This document shows, piece by piece, positions 19,276-28,600 of a DNA stretch of 64,000 nucleotides. Each line of letters opens with the position of its first letter. The stretch's first letter is position 1. Source of the stretch: Planctomycetota bacterium (GTDB lineage: Bacteria > Planctomycetota > Phycisphaerae > UBA1845 > UTPLA1); NCBI GenBank assembly GCA_003576905.1, contig QEVG01000012.1, forward strand, positions 31,458 to 95,457. The letters are read 5' to 3'. The position numbers and the translations under genes are program-made. The notes under the pieces were generated by a model. The model had not been told where the DNA came from and searched no databases. It saw nothing but the letters and a program-made list of their open reading frames with translations.

Positions 19276-20213
19276 GATTGCGCGGGCGTCACCAGTATGC
19301 GCAGAATCTGCCGGCCCTGTGTGGCGCGGGCGCAGTTTTTGCGCGTGGCGGCGTCCGCCGGACGGCAAGGAGGCCGCTGACGGCCCGATGGCGAAGGGGC
19401 ATGACGCTCGTCGAAGTGTTGCTCTCATTGGGGCTGATCATCTTCGTCACTGCGGTCATGTTCGTTTTCTACGACGTTTCGCTGCGGTCGCGCGACTACG
19501 GAACCCGCCGGATCATCGATGGCAATCTGGCCCGCGTCGTCGCGGAAAGAATCGCCGAGGAAATCCGATCGGCAAATGGGTTCCTTCAGGGCGCCGGACC
19601 GGGCATCAACGGCAAGGAGCGGATCATCCGGGTTCAGACCGTCGTTCTTCCGGACAAGGAGCTATACGTCCGGCGAGCCATTCAGGACGACGCGCCGCCT
19701 GCTCAGAGCGATCTGCGGCAGGTTCAGTATTACCTGGCATATAACTACGACGCCTCGTTCGAGTACCCGGACGGTACGGTCGGGCCGGCGCCGCTGGGGC
19801 TGGTCCGCCGGGAAATCCGCACGCTGAACCAGGTCATGGTGCGCGACGATCAGCGGGAGTCCGTTGATCTGGATCTCTACGCGCCGGAGATGAAGTACCT
19901 CCGATTTCGTTACTTCGACGGCGTGGAATGGCTGGATCGGTGGGACCTGGGGACCGGGCCGGAGGGTGAGATGGGCAATTCCCTCCCGCAGGCCGTCGAA
20001 ATAACGGTCGGCTATGACGCGGTCCCGCCTCCCGAAGAGGAGGAGGAAGACCTCGATCTCGACCAGTCGGAGTTGTTGCCCGCGCCGCCTGAGACGTACT
20101 CGGAAAGCAAGTACACGATCGTCGTTCGGCTGCCGCAGGCGGATACGTTCTTCGGTTCGCGGCTGCTGCGCGCCCAGCGCCAACCGGCCGGCACGGAAGG
20201 GGGACAGCCATGA
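19272..20213 (+). CDS. Type II secretion-like minor pseudopilin (GspJ-like)
   Basis: A 313-residue prepilin-like protein. The cleavage and helix motif RRGMTLVEVLLSLGLIIFV lies at about residues 42-60, with Gly at -1 and Glu at +5 as in classical prepilins. The later part, with VAERIAEEIRSANGFLQGAG, and the large globular domain fit GspJ. The leader before the cleavage site is long (about 43 residues) and basic. The start ATG overlaps the preceding stop, and its own stop overlaps the next start, both as ATGA, indicating tight translational coupling of the three pseudopilin-like genes. Confidence 0.82.
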   Translation: MRLRGRHQYAQNLPALCGAGAVFARGGVRRTARRPLTARWRRGMTLVEVLLSLGLIIFVTAVMFVFYDVSLRSRDYGTRRIIDGNLARVVAERIAEEIRSANGFLQGAGPGINGKERIIRVQTVVLPDKELYVRRAIQDDAPPAQSDLRQVQYYLAYNYDASFEYPDGTVGPAPLGLVRREIRTLNQVMVRDDQRESVDLDLYAPEMKYLRFRYFDGVEWLDRWDLGTGPEGEMGNSLPQAVEITVGYDAVPPPEEEEEDLDLDQSELLPAPPETYSESKYTIVVRLPQADTFFGSRLLRAQRQPAGTEGGQP

Positions 20214-21952
20214 ACCCCTCTTCTCGTTCCGGTTCCGTACTTCATTGCAATCGCCGCCCGGTGCTGCGGCTTCGCCGGGCGCGGCGCGGCGGGCTTATCC
20301 TGATCGTCGTTCTGGTCATGATCTCGCTATTGTCGCTTCTGGCGGCGAGTTACGCGTTCATGGTGCAGGCCAACATGCGCGGGGCGATGGCGATTCACCA
20401 TCGGTTTCAGGCCCAGATGGCCGCGGAGAGTGGTTTTCAGCGGGCGGTCGCCGTGCTGCGTGAATCGCGCAACGACGCCGGCATCTGGTACAACAATCCG
20501 CAGCTCTTCCGGGCGATACTCGTCGAGGGTACCGAAGAGGAAGCCGAGGCAGACACGCAACAGCAGATTGCCAAGGTCAGCGAGACGGGCTGGTATGATA
20601 CCAGCGCGAAGCCCGCCTGGCGGTTCAGCCTGTATGCGCGAAACAGCGACGACCCCGTCACGGTTCGCTACGGCGTGACCGACGAGACGTCGAAGATTGA
20701 TCTGAACCGGGTTACCGAGGCGCAGCTCCGACGATTCCTTGAATTAACGATCCCGCAGGACACGGCGAACCCCGTCGACATCAACGTCCTCGTGGACTCG
20801 CTCCTCGACTGGCGGGAGCCGGGCAACCAGCCGCGGCCCAACGGAGCGAAGGACGAGTATTACCAGGGCCTGGAGCCGCCGTACCGGAGCAAGAACGCGC
20901 CGTTTTCGACGATCGAGGAACTACTCCTGGTTCGGGGGTTCAGCGCCTGGGTACTCTTCGGCGAGGACTACAACCGCAACGGTCTGCTCGATCCGAATGA
21001 GGACGACGCGGATGCTTCGTTTCCTCCGGACAACGGCGACGGAATCTTGTACGCAGGAATTGCGCCCTACCTGACACTCTGGTCACGCGAGACAAACATG
21101 TCGTCGGACCAGCGGCCGCGCATAAATCTGAACATGCAGGATACGCAGAAACTGCAGGAGCTGATTTCCGAGCAGTTCAGCGCCGAGATTGTCAACTATG
21201 TCCTTTCGGTTCGCGCGTCGGGCATGGCGTTTAACAGTGTTATGAATCTGCTTCCGGCGCCGCCGACGCCCGAGAGCGAGGAAGCGCCGCCCGAGGACGG
21301 ACTGCCGCCCGATTTACAGCCGCCTCCGGATGACAGCACGACGACACAACCCACGACGAATCCGGCGGATGGATTCGACGCCGGTTTGCAGGACGGTTCG
21401 ACCGATCTTAGTCAGTCTGAAAGTGCGTCCGAGAAAAGCCAGACGGCGAAGCCGCCTGAATTCAAGGACCTGACGCAGGAAGTTCCGCCGGGCACGTACG
21501 AGGATCTGCCGTTGATTCTCGACCGGCTCACGACGGACCCCGTGCCGCTGTACGTGGGCCGGCTGAATATCAGCACGGCCGCGCGGGAGGCGCTGGCGTC
21601 CATCGAGCAACTGACGGACGCGGAGATCGACGCGATCGTGGCCGCGCGCGTGGACCTGTCGCCGGAGGAGCGCCGGACGCCCGCGTGGCTTGTGGCGCGC
21701 GGCGTGCTGACCGAGCACAAGTTCCGCTGGATCCTGCCGCGGCTGGCGCTGGGCAGCTCGGTGTTTCAGGTGGAGTGCGTGGGATACGCGGATCACGTGG
21801 GCGTGATGGATCGGATGAACGTGGTCTTCGAGATGCGGGGACCGATCCCGCAGGTGCTGTACAAGCGGCGGCTCAACAATCTCGGGACGGCCTACATGCC
21901 GCACGGCGAGGAGATCCGCGCCGCGCAGCAGCAGGCGCCGGTGAATCGGTAG
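20210..21952 (+). CDS. Type II secretion-like minor pseudopilin (GspK-like)
   Basis: A 580-residue protein. The N-terminal segment RRGGLILIVVLVMISLLSLLAAS lacks the Glu at +5, as GspK proteins do; GspK caps the pseudopilus tip together with GspI and GspJ. MAAESGFQRAVAVLRES and YGVTDETSKIDLNRVTEAQL are GspK-like blocks, and helix-hairpin-helix-like stretches (NISTAAREALASIEQLTDAE) occur in the second half. A Pro/Asp/Thr-rich insert at about residues 355-425 contains TTTQPTTNP. At 580 residues it is longer than typical GspK (about 320). It is coupled to the J-like gene by ATGA, with a 49-nt gap to the PilM-like gene. Confidence 0.85.
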   Translation: MNPSSRSGSVLHCNRRPVLRLRRARRGGLILIVVLVMISLLSLLAASYAFMVQANMRGAMAIHHRFQAQMAAESGFQRAVAVLRESRNDAGIWYNNPQLFRAILVEGTEEEAEADTQQQIAKVSETGWYDTSAKPAWRFSLYARNSDDPVTVRYGVTDETSKIDLNRVTEAQLRRFLELTIPQDTANPVDINVLVDSLLDWREPGNQPRPNGAKDEYYQGLEPPYRSKNAPFSTIEELLLVRGFSAWVLFGEDYNRNGLLDPNEDDADASFPPDNGDGILYAGIAPYLTLWSRETNMSSDQRPRINLNMQDTQKLQELISEQFSAEIVNYVLSVRASGMAFNSVMNLLPAPPTPESEEAPPEDGLPPDLQPPPDDSTTTQPTTNPADGFDAGLQDGSTDLSQSESASEKSQTAKPPEFKDLTQEVPPGTYEDLPLILDRLTTDPVPLYVGRLNISTAAREALASIEQLTDAEIDAIVAARVDLSPEERRTPAWLVARGVLTEHKFRWILPRLALGSSVFQVECVGYADHVGVMDRMNVVFEMRGPIPQVLYKRRLNNLGTAYMPHGEEIRAAQQQAPVNR

Positions 21953-22001
21953 TGTCGAGAAAGTGGCATTAGCGGCCGGTCCGGCCGCAGCCGGGTGAAC
22001 G

Positions 22002-23942
22002 ATGGCCCTGGGCGCGAAACAGGTTTTGTCGCTCGACTGGAACCGCAGGGAACTGCGCATGGTCCTCGTGCGCCCGCGGTCCGACGGCGTCGATCTGCTC
22101 AAGGCCGTGTGCCTGCCCATCCCCGCCGAGGTGCGGGTCGAGGAGCCGCCCGCCTTCGGCGCGTTCATCCGCGAGTCGATGAAGCAGGCCCGGATTTCGA
22201 TCAGGAAAGTCATCCTCTGCGTGCCGCGTGACCAGGTCGTGCTGAACACGCTGAACGTTCCGCCGACACCGTCCGAGGAAATACCCGCGATCGTGCAGTT
22301 CCAGGTGGTCAAGGAACTCCCGTTCTCGGCCGATCAGGCCACGCTCGATTTCGCGGTGTGCGGTGCGTACGACCCCAAGGCCCCGAGCAGTGTGCTCGTC
22401 GCCGCCGTGCGCAACGAGGACCTGGCCTACTACGGCCGCGTCGCCGAGGCCGCCGGACTTTCGATTGAGTCGATCGGGCTTCGGCCCTATTCGAACATCG
22501 TCGCGGTCATGGGCAACGCGCCCGACCTGGCCCAGCGAAACGTCCTGGTCGTCGAGGTCGGCCCGCAGCTCACCGAGATCGACATCATCAAGAAAGGCGT
22601 CCTTGCCTTTTCGCGCAGCGCGTCGGTGGCGCTGGCCGAGTTCGGCGGCGGCGATGCCGAGGAGTACCGGGACAGCCGCATCACCGGTCCCAACGTCGCC
22701 AACCGCGAGCCTGACGAATGGTCAGGCCAGGCCATCTCCAACATGATGGTCGAGATCATCCGATCGCACGAAGCGTACCGCGCGACCGATCCCGGCTTCT
22801 CGCTCGACCACATCGTCGTGTGCGGATCGTCGGGACTCGAGGTGCAGCTCGCGCATTCGCTCGCGGCGCGCTTTGCGACGAAGGCCGATCTGTATATTCC
22901 CGACAAGGCCCTCGGCCTCTCGGCCCAGCGGGCACGCGAGTTGCGCGGGTTTTCCGCCGCCATCGGCCTGGCGATGGATCACGGCCGAAAAGGGCTCGCC
23001 CACTTCGACTTCCTCCATCCGAAGAAGCCGATCAGCAAGCGGCAGCTCCGGCTGCGGAAGCTTCCGGTCGCGGCGGCGACCATCGTGCTCTTTCTCGGTT
23101 CCGCAGTTACGTTCTACACCAAGTTCGTCTCTCCTCAGCTTGAAGCCGTCGAAAAGCTTCGCGACGAAGTGGCGCTGAAGAAGAAAGACGAAAAGAAGAT
23201 CAAGGATTTCAAGAGCCGCGTTGAGACCCTCGACGCATGGATTGAATCCGATCACGTCTGGCCCGAGGTGCTCGTCGCGCTGACCGAAGTCTTTCCCGAC
23301 CAGAAGGAGGCTTACGTTACGCGGCTCGACTTCGAGACGCGCAACCGGGGCCGGGGCGGCGGGCGCGAAAGCGTCGCCCGGCTGAAGTTCCGCACCGTTT
23401 CGCTCGGTGCCGTCAACGAACTGGCCAACCGCCTGCGCGAGGCCGGTTTCCGAAACGTCGTGCCCGGACGCGAAACGTCGTCTGGCACAAAGGACGCCTA
23501 CACGAAAGACACGGGCATCGACATGGAGGTTCCCGAGCGCGAAGTCCTGATGGCCTCGCGTGAAGCGCGCTTCCTCGAAGAGGAGGAGGATGCCGCGGAG
23601 CCTGTTTCGCCGGAATCGCCGCCGCCGGTCGAGCCATCGAACGCGAAGCCCGTCGAGCGAGGCCCGAAGAACGAATCGCGCCCGGCCGGATCCGATCCTG
23701 CAAACGGCGCGGCGCCTTCCGAGGAGAAGCCCGCGTCCCCCGCGGCTTCAGGTCCGAAAGCGCCGCACCCTTCGAACATCGGTTCCGCTGCGAATGCGCG
23801 GCCCGGCTCCGGCCGTGAAGCCGGCGCCGGCGGGCCGCCCGCCGCAGGGCCCGCCAAGGGACCGGTACGGTCCGCACCGGGTCGGCCTGATGGCCGCAAG
23901 GCCGTAAGCGCCCCGAAGCCCGGGCCGGGAGGGGGCGCATGA
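22002..23942 (+). CDS. PilM-PilN / GspL-like assembly protein
   Basis: A 646-residue fusion. Residues 1 to about 340 form a PilM/GspL-type actin-like ATPase domain, starting VLSLDWNRRELRMVLVRP. It includes NVPPTPSEEIPAIVQFQVVKELPF, the LVVEVGPQLTEIDIIKKG phosphate-loop region and DHIVVCGSSG. A basic stretch precedes one membrane helix at about 354-374, then a periplasmic PilN-like domain to about 520. The last 125 residues are Pro/Ala/Glu-rich low complexity. In type II secretion this inner-membrane platform component connects the cytoplasmic ATPase to the periplasmic parts. It overlaps the next gene by ATGA. Confidence 0.85.
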   Translation: MALGAKQVLSLDWNRRELRMVLVRPRSDGVDLLKAVCLPIPAEVRVEEPPAFGAFIRESMKQARISIRKVILCVPRDQVVLNTLNVPPTPSEEIPAIVQFQVVKELPFSADQATLDFAVCGAYDPKAPSSVLVAAVRNEDLAYYGRVAEAAGLSIESIGLRPYSNIVAVMGNAPDLAQRNVLVVEVGPQLTEIDIIKKGVLAFSRSASVALAEFGGGDAEEYRDSRITGPNVANREPDEWSGQAISNMMVEIIRSHEAYRATDPGFSLDHIVVCGSSGLEVQLAHSLAARFATKADLYIPDKALGLSAQRARELRGFSAAIGLAMDHGRKGLAHFDFLHPKKPISKRQLRLRKLPVAAATIVLFLGSAVTFYTKFVSPQLEAVEKLRDEVALKKKDEKKIKDFKSRVETLDAWIESDHVWPEVLVALTEVFPDQKEAYVTRLDFETRNRGRGGGRESVARLKFRTVSLGAVNELANRLREAGFRNVVPGRETSSGTKDAYTKDTGIDMEVPEREVLMASREARFLEEEEDAAEPVSPESPPPVEPSNAKPVERGPKNESRPAGSDPANGAAPSEEKPASPAASGPKAPHPSNIGSAANARPGSGREAGAGGPPAAGPAKGPVRSAPGRPDGRKAVSAPKPGPGGGA

Positions 23943-25516
23943 ACAAGCGCGAACGCACGTTGGCGATCATCGTCGGAGGCGCGATTGGGCTGACGGTCCT
24001 CTATCAGGCCGTCAACTTCATCTTTATCGCACCGGTGCGCCAGGCGAAGACGGATCTGGCCGACCTGGAGCGGGATCGCAACATGCTCGACGGCCTGATT
24101 CGCAGCCGGCGCAACCTCGCCCAGCGCTGGCTTGATTACTCTGCGAAGACGATTTCGTTTAACCGGCCGGAGGTGACGAACCGCTTCGCGCAGGACCTGA
24201 AGGACCTCGCCGAGAAGCACGGCTTCGCCAATCCGACGTTTACGCCGACCTCGGGAACGAAGATCGGCGCGAAGACGGAAATCTCCACCGCGGGATACCG
24301 CATCGCCGTGGAAGGCAGATACCCGAAGGTGCTCTTGTTCCTTCGAGATATCTACAAACTGCCCTATCTCACGGCAATCACGAAGATCAGCATCGCGCCC
24401 GTACTTATTCGCGGCCGCGCTCCGGACGAGGTGAAGACCGAGTTCACCATCGAAACGCCCATATTGCCGCAGATAGACAAGAAGATTTTCGAGGAAGTGG
24501 TCAACGCGACCACCATGCCGGCGGACGTTCTGGCGTCGGGCCCGCCGGCCCGCGAATGGGTTCGGCACGATGGAGAGGCCTACGGCCTGCTCGACCGGCG
24601 GAACATCTTCAAGCCCTACACACCGCCCCCCCAGAACGTCGTAATGGTCATCAACGACGACTGGAAGACCGTGGGGGCAAGAGTGCATTTTTACTGGGAA
24701 GGGGAAGTCCAGACGACCAAAGTCGACACAATTCCCAGCAAAGGACAGCTATCATTTACCGGCCCCGGCGACGTCATTGAAATCGAGGGTTCGTACGCCG
24801 ACGGAAAGACGTTCGGTCCCCAAAAGCTCGACTTCTCTTCGAAAAAGGACTGGACATACACCATTCCGGCGCATCATCCGCCGCCTCCGCCCGACTTCGT
24901 CCTGCTTGCGGTGGACAACAAGGACAAGAACCCCGTCGATTTCGACGTGATGCTGACGTTGAAGGACGGCCAGTCGCGAACGTACCCGACGATGCGCGCA
25001 CCGCCCGGCAAGGTCACCGACGTGCCGGAGTTTGAGGTGAAATCGCTGACGATCACCGCGACCTATTCGTCCGGAAAGAAGACGGCCCCGGCGACCTTTC
25101 AGCCCACGAAAGAAAAGCAGTTATTCGTCGTTCCGCCGGAGCCCGTCGAAACCGTCGCCCAGGCGGCTCAGCCCGTCAGCGACCCGCCGGCCGATCCGCA
25201 GTATACGGTTTCAGGCCTGGTGACCTACCGGGGGAACCACGAAATGATCGCCACGGCCGCCGGCAATAAGCGGGTGGTGATCGCGGCGGGCCAGCCCGCC
25301 TCGGTGGATGGCGGCGTCCTTCTGGGTGTTCATCCGCTGGGCGGCGTCGTGAAGATGCCGAGCGGCAGTTTCTATCTGTACCCGTTGGGGAAGAAGTTTA
25401 CGGATCGTGTTCGGCTGGAGGCCAGGGTGGAGGAAGAACTGCCGCAGGCGATCGACGCCTGGGCCTATGCCACCAAGACTCCGTCCGAGGACGGCGAGCC
25501 GGTAGGCAGCCAGTAG
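23939..25516 (+). CDS. PilO/GspM-like protein with extra periplasmic domains
   Basis: A 525-residue inner-membrane-anchored protein. A membrane helix at about 8-30 is followed by a coiled coil and a PilO/GspM-like ferredoxin fold to about 195 (AVEGRYPKVLLFLRDIYKLP). Two beta-rich repeats follow (about 233-310 and 318-395), each beginning with a VVMVINDD/VLLAVDNK-type strand and containing a Tyr-Ser/Ala-Asp/Ser-Gly-Lys turn. The last 100 residues (VSGLVTYRGNHEMIATAAGN, then LGVHPLGGVVKMPSGSFYLY) resemble the HR/PilP-type domain that contacts secretin N0; this last assignment is inference. It sits directly before the giant secretin, with an 85-nt gap. Confidence 0.75.
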   Translation: MNKRERTLAIIVGGAIGLTVLYQAVNFIFIAPVRQAKTDLADLERDRNMLDGLIRSRRNLAQRWLDYSAKTISFNRPEVTNRFAQDLKDLAEKHGFANPTFTPTSGTKIGAKTEISTAGYRIAVEGRYPKVLLFLRDIYKLPYLTAITKISIAPVLIRGRAPDEVKTEFTIETPILPQIDKKIFEEVVNATTMPADVLASGPPAREWVRHDGEAYGLLDRRNIFKPYTPPPQNVVMVINDDWKTVGARVHFYWEGEVQTTKVDTIPSKGQLSFTGPGDVIEIEGSYADGKTFGPQKLDFSSKKDWTYTIPAHHPPPPPDFVLLAVDNKDKNPVDFDVMLTLKDGQSRTYPTMRAPPGKVTDVPEFEVKSLTITATYSSGKKTAPATFQPTKEKQLFVVPPEPVETVAQAAQPVSDPPADPQYTVSGLVTYRGNHEMIATAAGNKRVVIAAGQPASVDGGVLLGVHPLGGVVKMPSGSFYLYPLGKKFTDRVRLEARVEEELPQAIDAWAYATKTPSEDGEPVGSQ

Positions 25517-25601
25517 ACATTAGTCCGGCGCGGACCGGCGCCCGGCGACCAATTCGCCGCGTGTCGGGCGGCCGCGGTTCGATAGGCGCGGAGGCACGAC
25601 G

Positions 25602-28600
25602 ATGAACAGGCAACCACACTCGCTCACGGGATACGCGGCCATCCGCGCCGTTTCTCTGCTCGCGACGCTTGGACTGGGAACGCTCTCCCTCCGCCCTGCC
25701 CTTGTTTGTGCCCAGAGCGAACCGGCCGCGACCCAGCCCGCATCCACGCCCGACAGCCTGGAGAAGGCCCGCCGCGCCGCCCTCGAGTCCATCGCGAAGC
25801 AGAAAGCCGCCGCCACCAGCCAGCCCGCGGCGCAGCTGCCGGCCATGCCCCCTCCGGTCACGCCGCCGGTCAAGGCGCCGCCCACCGAAAAGCCCACGAC
25901 CGCGCCCCAATCGACGCCCCCCGTAAAGCCCGGTCCGGCCGCGCCGCCGCCGGCCAAGACACCGCCGGATGCCGCTGGAACGGCACCTATGCAGCCGGCC
26001 GCCCCGAAGGAGCCGGTCAAGGGCGAGTTCACGACGCTGAGTTTCACGGTCTCGCCGCCGAGCCCCGAGGACCGGAGCTATCGGTTTGATTATGAGAACG
26101 CGCCGTGGGCCGACGTGCTCAACGATTTCTCGCGCATGAGCGGACTGGCCTTTCTCAATCCGCCCGATCCGCCCATCACCGACAATCTCACCTTCCGCAG
26201 TCCGAAGGACATGACCTATCGGGAGGCCCTGGCCCAGTTGAACGACCTGCTGGTCAATCGTCCGCTGAACAAGTATCTGATCCGGCAGCAGGACACCTTC
26301 CTCGTCATCAAGCGCCTGCCCGACTGGATGCGCGAGATCGAGCCGAGCCAGATGTTCGACTCCTTCGAGGAGATGGAGGCCTCCGACCCCGACGACTACG
26401 ACATCGTCCTTGTGAACATGGAGGTTCCCGAGGGCTGGTCGCCGTACGAGATCATCGAGAAGTACCGCCCGCTCTTCACCGACACCTACGGCACGCAGGT
26501 CAACGGCAACCGCCTCGAACTGACCGGCATGGTCTGGGAGCATCGCCGGTTCCGAAACGTCGTGTTCAAACTGGTGGACATGACCGACGGGCCGCCGCCC
26601 TCCGATCCGCGGCCCATGCTGCGCATCGAGCTGAAGAACGCCCGCGCCGCCGACGTCCAGACGATGCTGCGCCAGCTCTATCCGCTGACGGCGCCCGCGC
26701 CCGCGGCTGGACGAGGCCCCGGCGTCGACCAGACAGCCGAACTGGCCAAGAAAGTCGACATCCTCTCCGACGTCAAGAACAACATCATCATCGTCAAGGC
26801 CCCGCCGCGCATGCTCAGCGAGATCGCGGAGATGACGGCGAAGCTCGACACCGGAACGGGCCTCACCATGCCGGTCATGAAAGTCGTCAAGCTCGAATTC
26901 GCCGACCCGAACACCCTCGCCGGCACGCTCAAGCCCATCTTCATGAAAGAGCAGCAGGCCATCATGAAGCCGGACGGCCCCTACGTTTCGGCCGAGCAGA
27001 AGGCCGACATGGAGCGCGATATCTTCCCCGACCCGGCGAGTAACTCGGTGATCATCATCGGCGGAAAGTCCGGCGTCGAGGACGCCGAGCGCCTGGTTCG
27101 CCAATGGGACACGCCGGGCGAGAATACCATCGACGAGATCATCGAACTCAAGCACGCCGACGCTTCGGACATCGCCGGGATTCTCGCGCAGATCTTCCCC
27201 GCTGCGCCCAAGCCGGGTCAGACGGGCGATAAGTTCACGCCGCGCACGAGCACGTCGCTCCTCGTGTCCGTCTCGAAGCGGACCTACGAGAAGATGAAGG
27301 CCCTCATCGCGAAGCTGGACGTGCCCGGCGAGGATGAAGAGCAGGAGCACATTGTCCAGCCGAAGGCGATTCCCCCCAGCGCCCTCGCCGCCGTCCTGCA
27401 GCAGGCCATGAGCGGCGGCGGGCCGGGCGCTCCGCGCATTGCGGCGCCGAAGCGACCGGGCCAGCAGCCGCCGGCCCCGCCCGCCTCACCCTCCGGCGCC
27501 GGTCCGCGCTTCATCCCGGACGACGGAACGGGCTATTTGATTGTTTACGCGGTTGCGGAAGACTGGGACCGGATCGAGCCGCTGATCAAGAAGCTCGATG
27601 ACAAGGCCGAGACCTATCAGCCGCGGCTGGCTGTCTTTGCTCTGGCACGCGCCAATGCGACCGACGTCGTGAACATGCTCCAGCAGATGTTCCCGGCCCA
27701 GCCGCCGGCCGCCGGCGCGCCCGCGCCGCAGCAGGTCAGCTTCTTCGCCGATCTCTACAACAACGCGGTGCAGGTTTTCGCGTCGAACGAGTTCATCGCC
27801 AAGATCACGCCATTCATCACGCAGCTCGACATCGAGGCGACCGCGCCGCTCACCGTCATCAAGCTCCAGCATGCCGACGCCGAGACGATCGCGCCGATCC
27901 TCGCCCAGACCGTCGGCGGAACCGCCGTCTCCTCCGCGCCGCAGATTCGCCCGCAGCCGGGCAAACCGGGACAGCCGCCGCAGCAGCCGGCGCAGACCGT
28001 CGCCCCGACCGGGGGCTCGACGCGGATCGTCGCCGAGCCGATCACGAACTCGCTGCTCGTCTCCGCGCCGCCCAAGGACATGGAGCAGATTCGCAAGCTG
28101 GTTGACGAGATCGAGGCGGAGGCCTCCGAACAGAAGGCCAAGACGGAGGCGACGCGCGTGATCATGACGGCGAGTCACCGGCCCGCCGAAGAACTCGTCG
28201 AGACGCTGAAGTATCTCGCCGCGCCGCCGAAGCAGCTTCCCGGCGGGCCGCGCGCCGTCGTCGCCAATCAGGAAGTCGCCGCCGCCGAGGCCGAAGGGCT
28301 CAAGATTGTCGCAAGCGGCCAGCAGGTCATCATCGACGGCCCGCGTGACCAGGTCGCCAAGGCCATTCAGCTTTTCGAGCAGATCGACGTTCCGCGCGAA
28401 GGCATGATATTCCGCAAGTACGCGGTGAACGACGCGGAAAAGGACGTCGTCAAGCTGCGCGAGATGCTCGCCCAGAGCCAGCCGCCGACGGTGCAGACCG
28501 GCACCGCGCCGGGCGGCAAGGGCGGGCCTGCGGCGCGCCCGGCGCCGGCGCCCAAGCCGTCCGCGCCGGAGTCGATCCTGATTCACTCCGACTCGGAGGA

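Noticed and set aside
25398..27350. 650-residue minus-strand frame opposite the PilO-like and secretin genes
   Set aside because: His/Arg/Gly-rich mirror frame typical of high-GC DNA; no motif.
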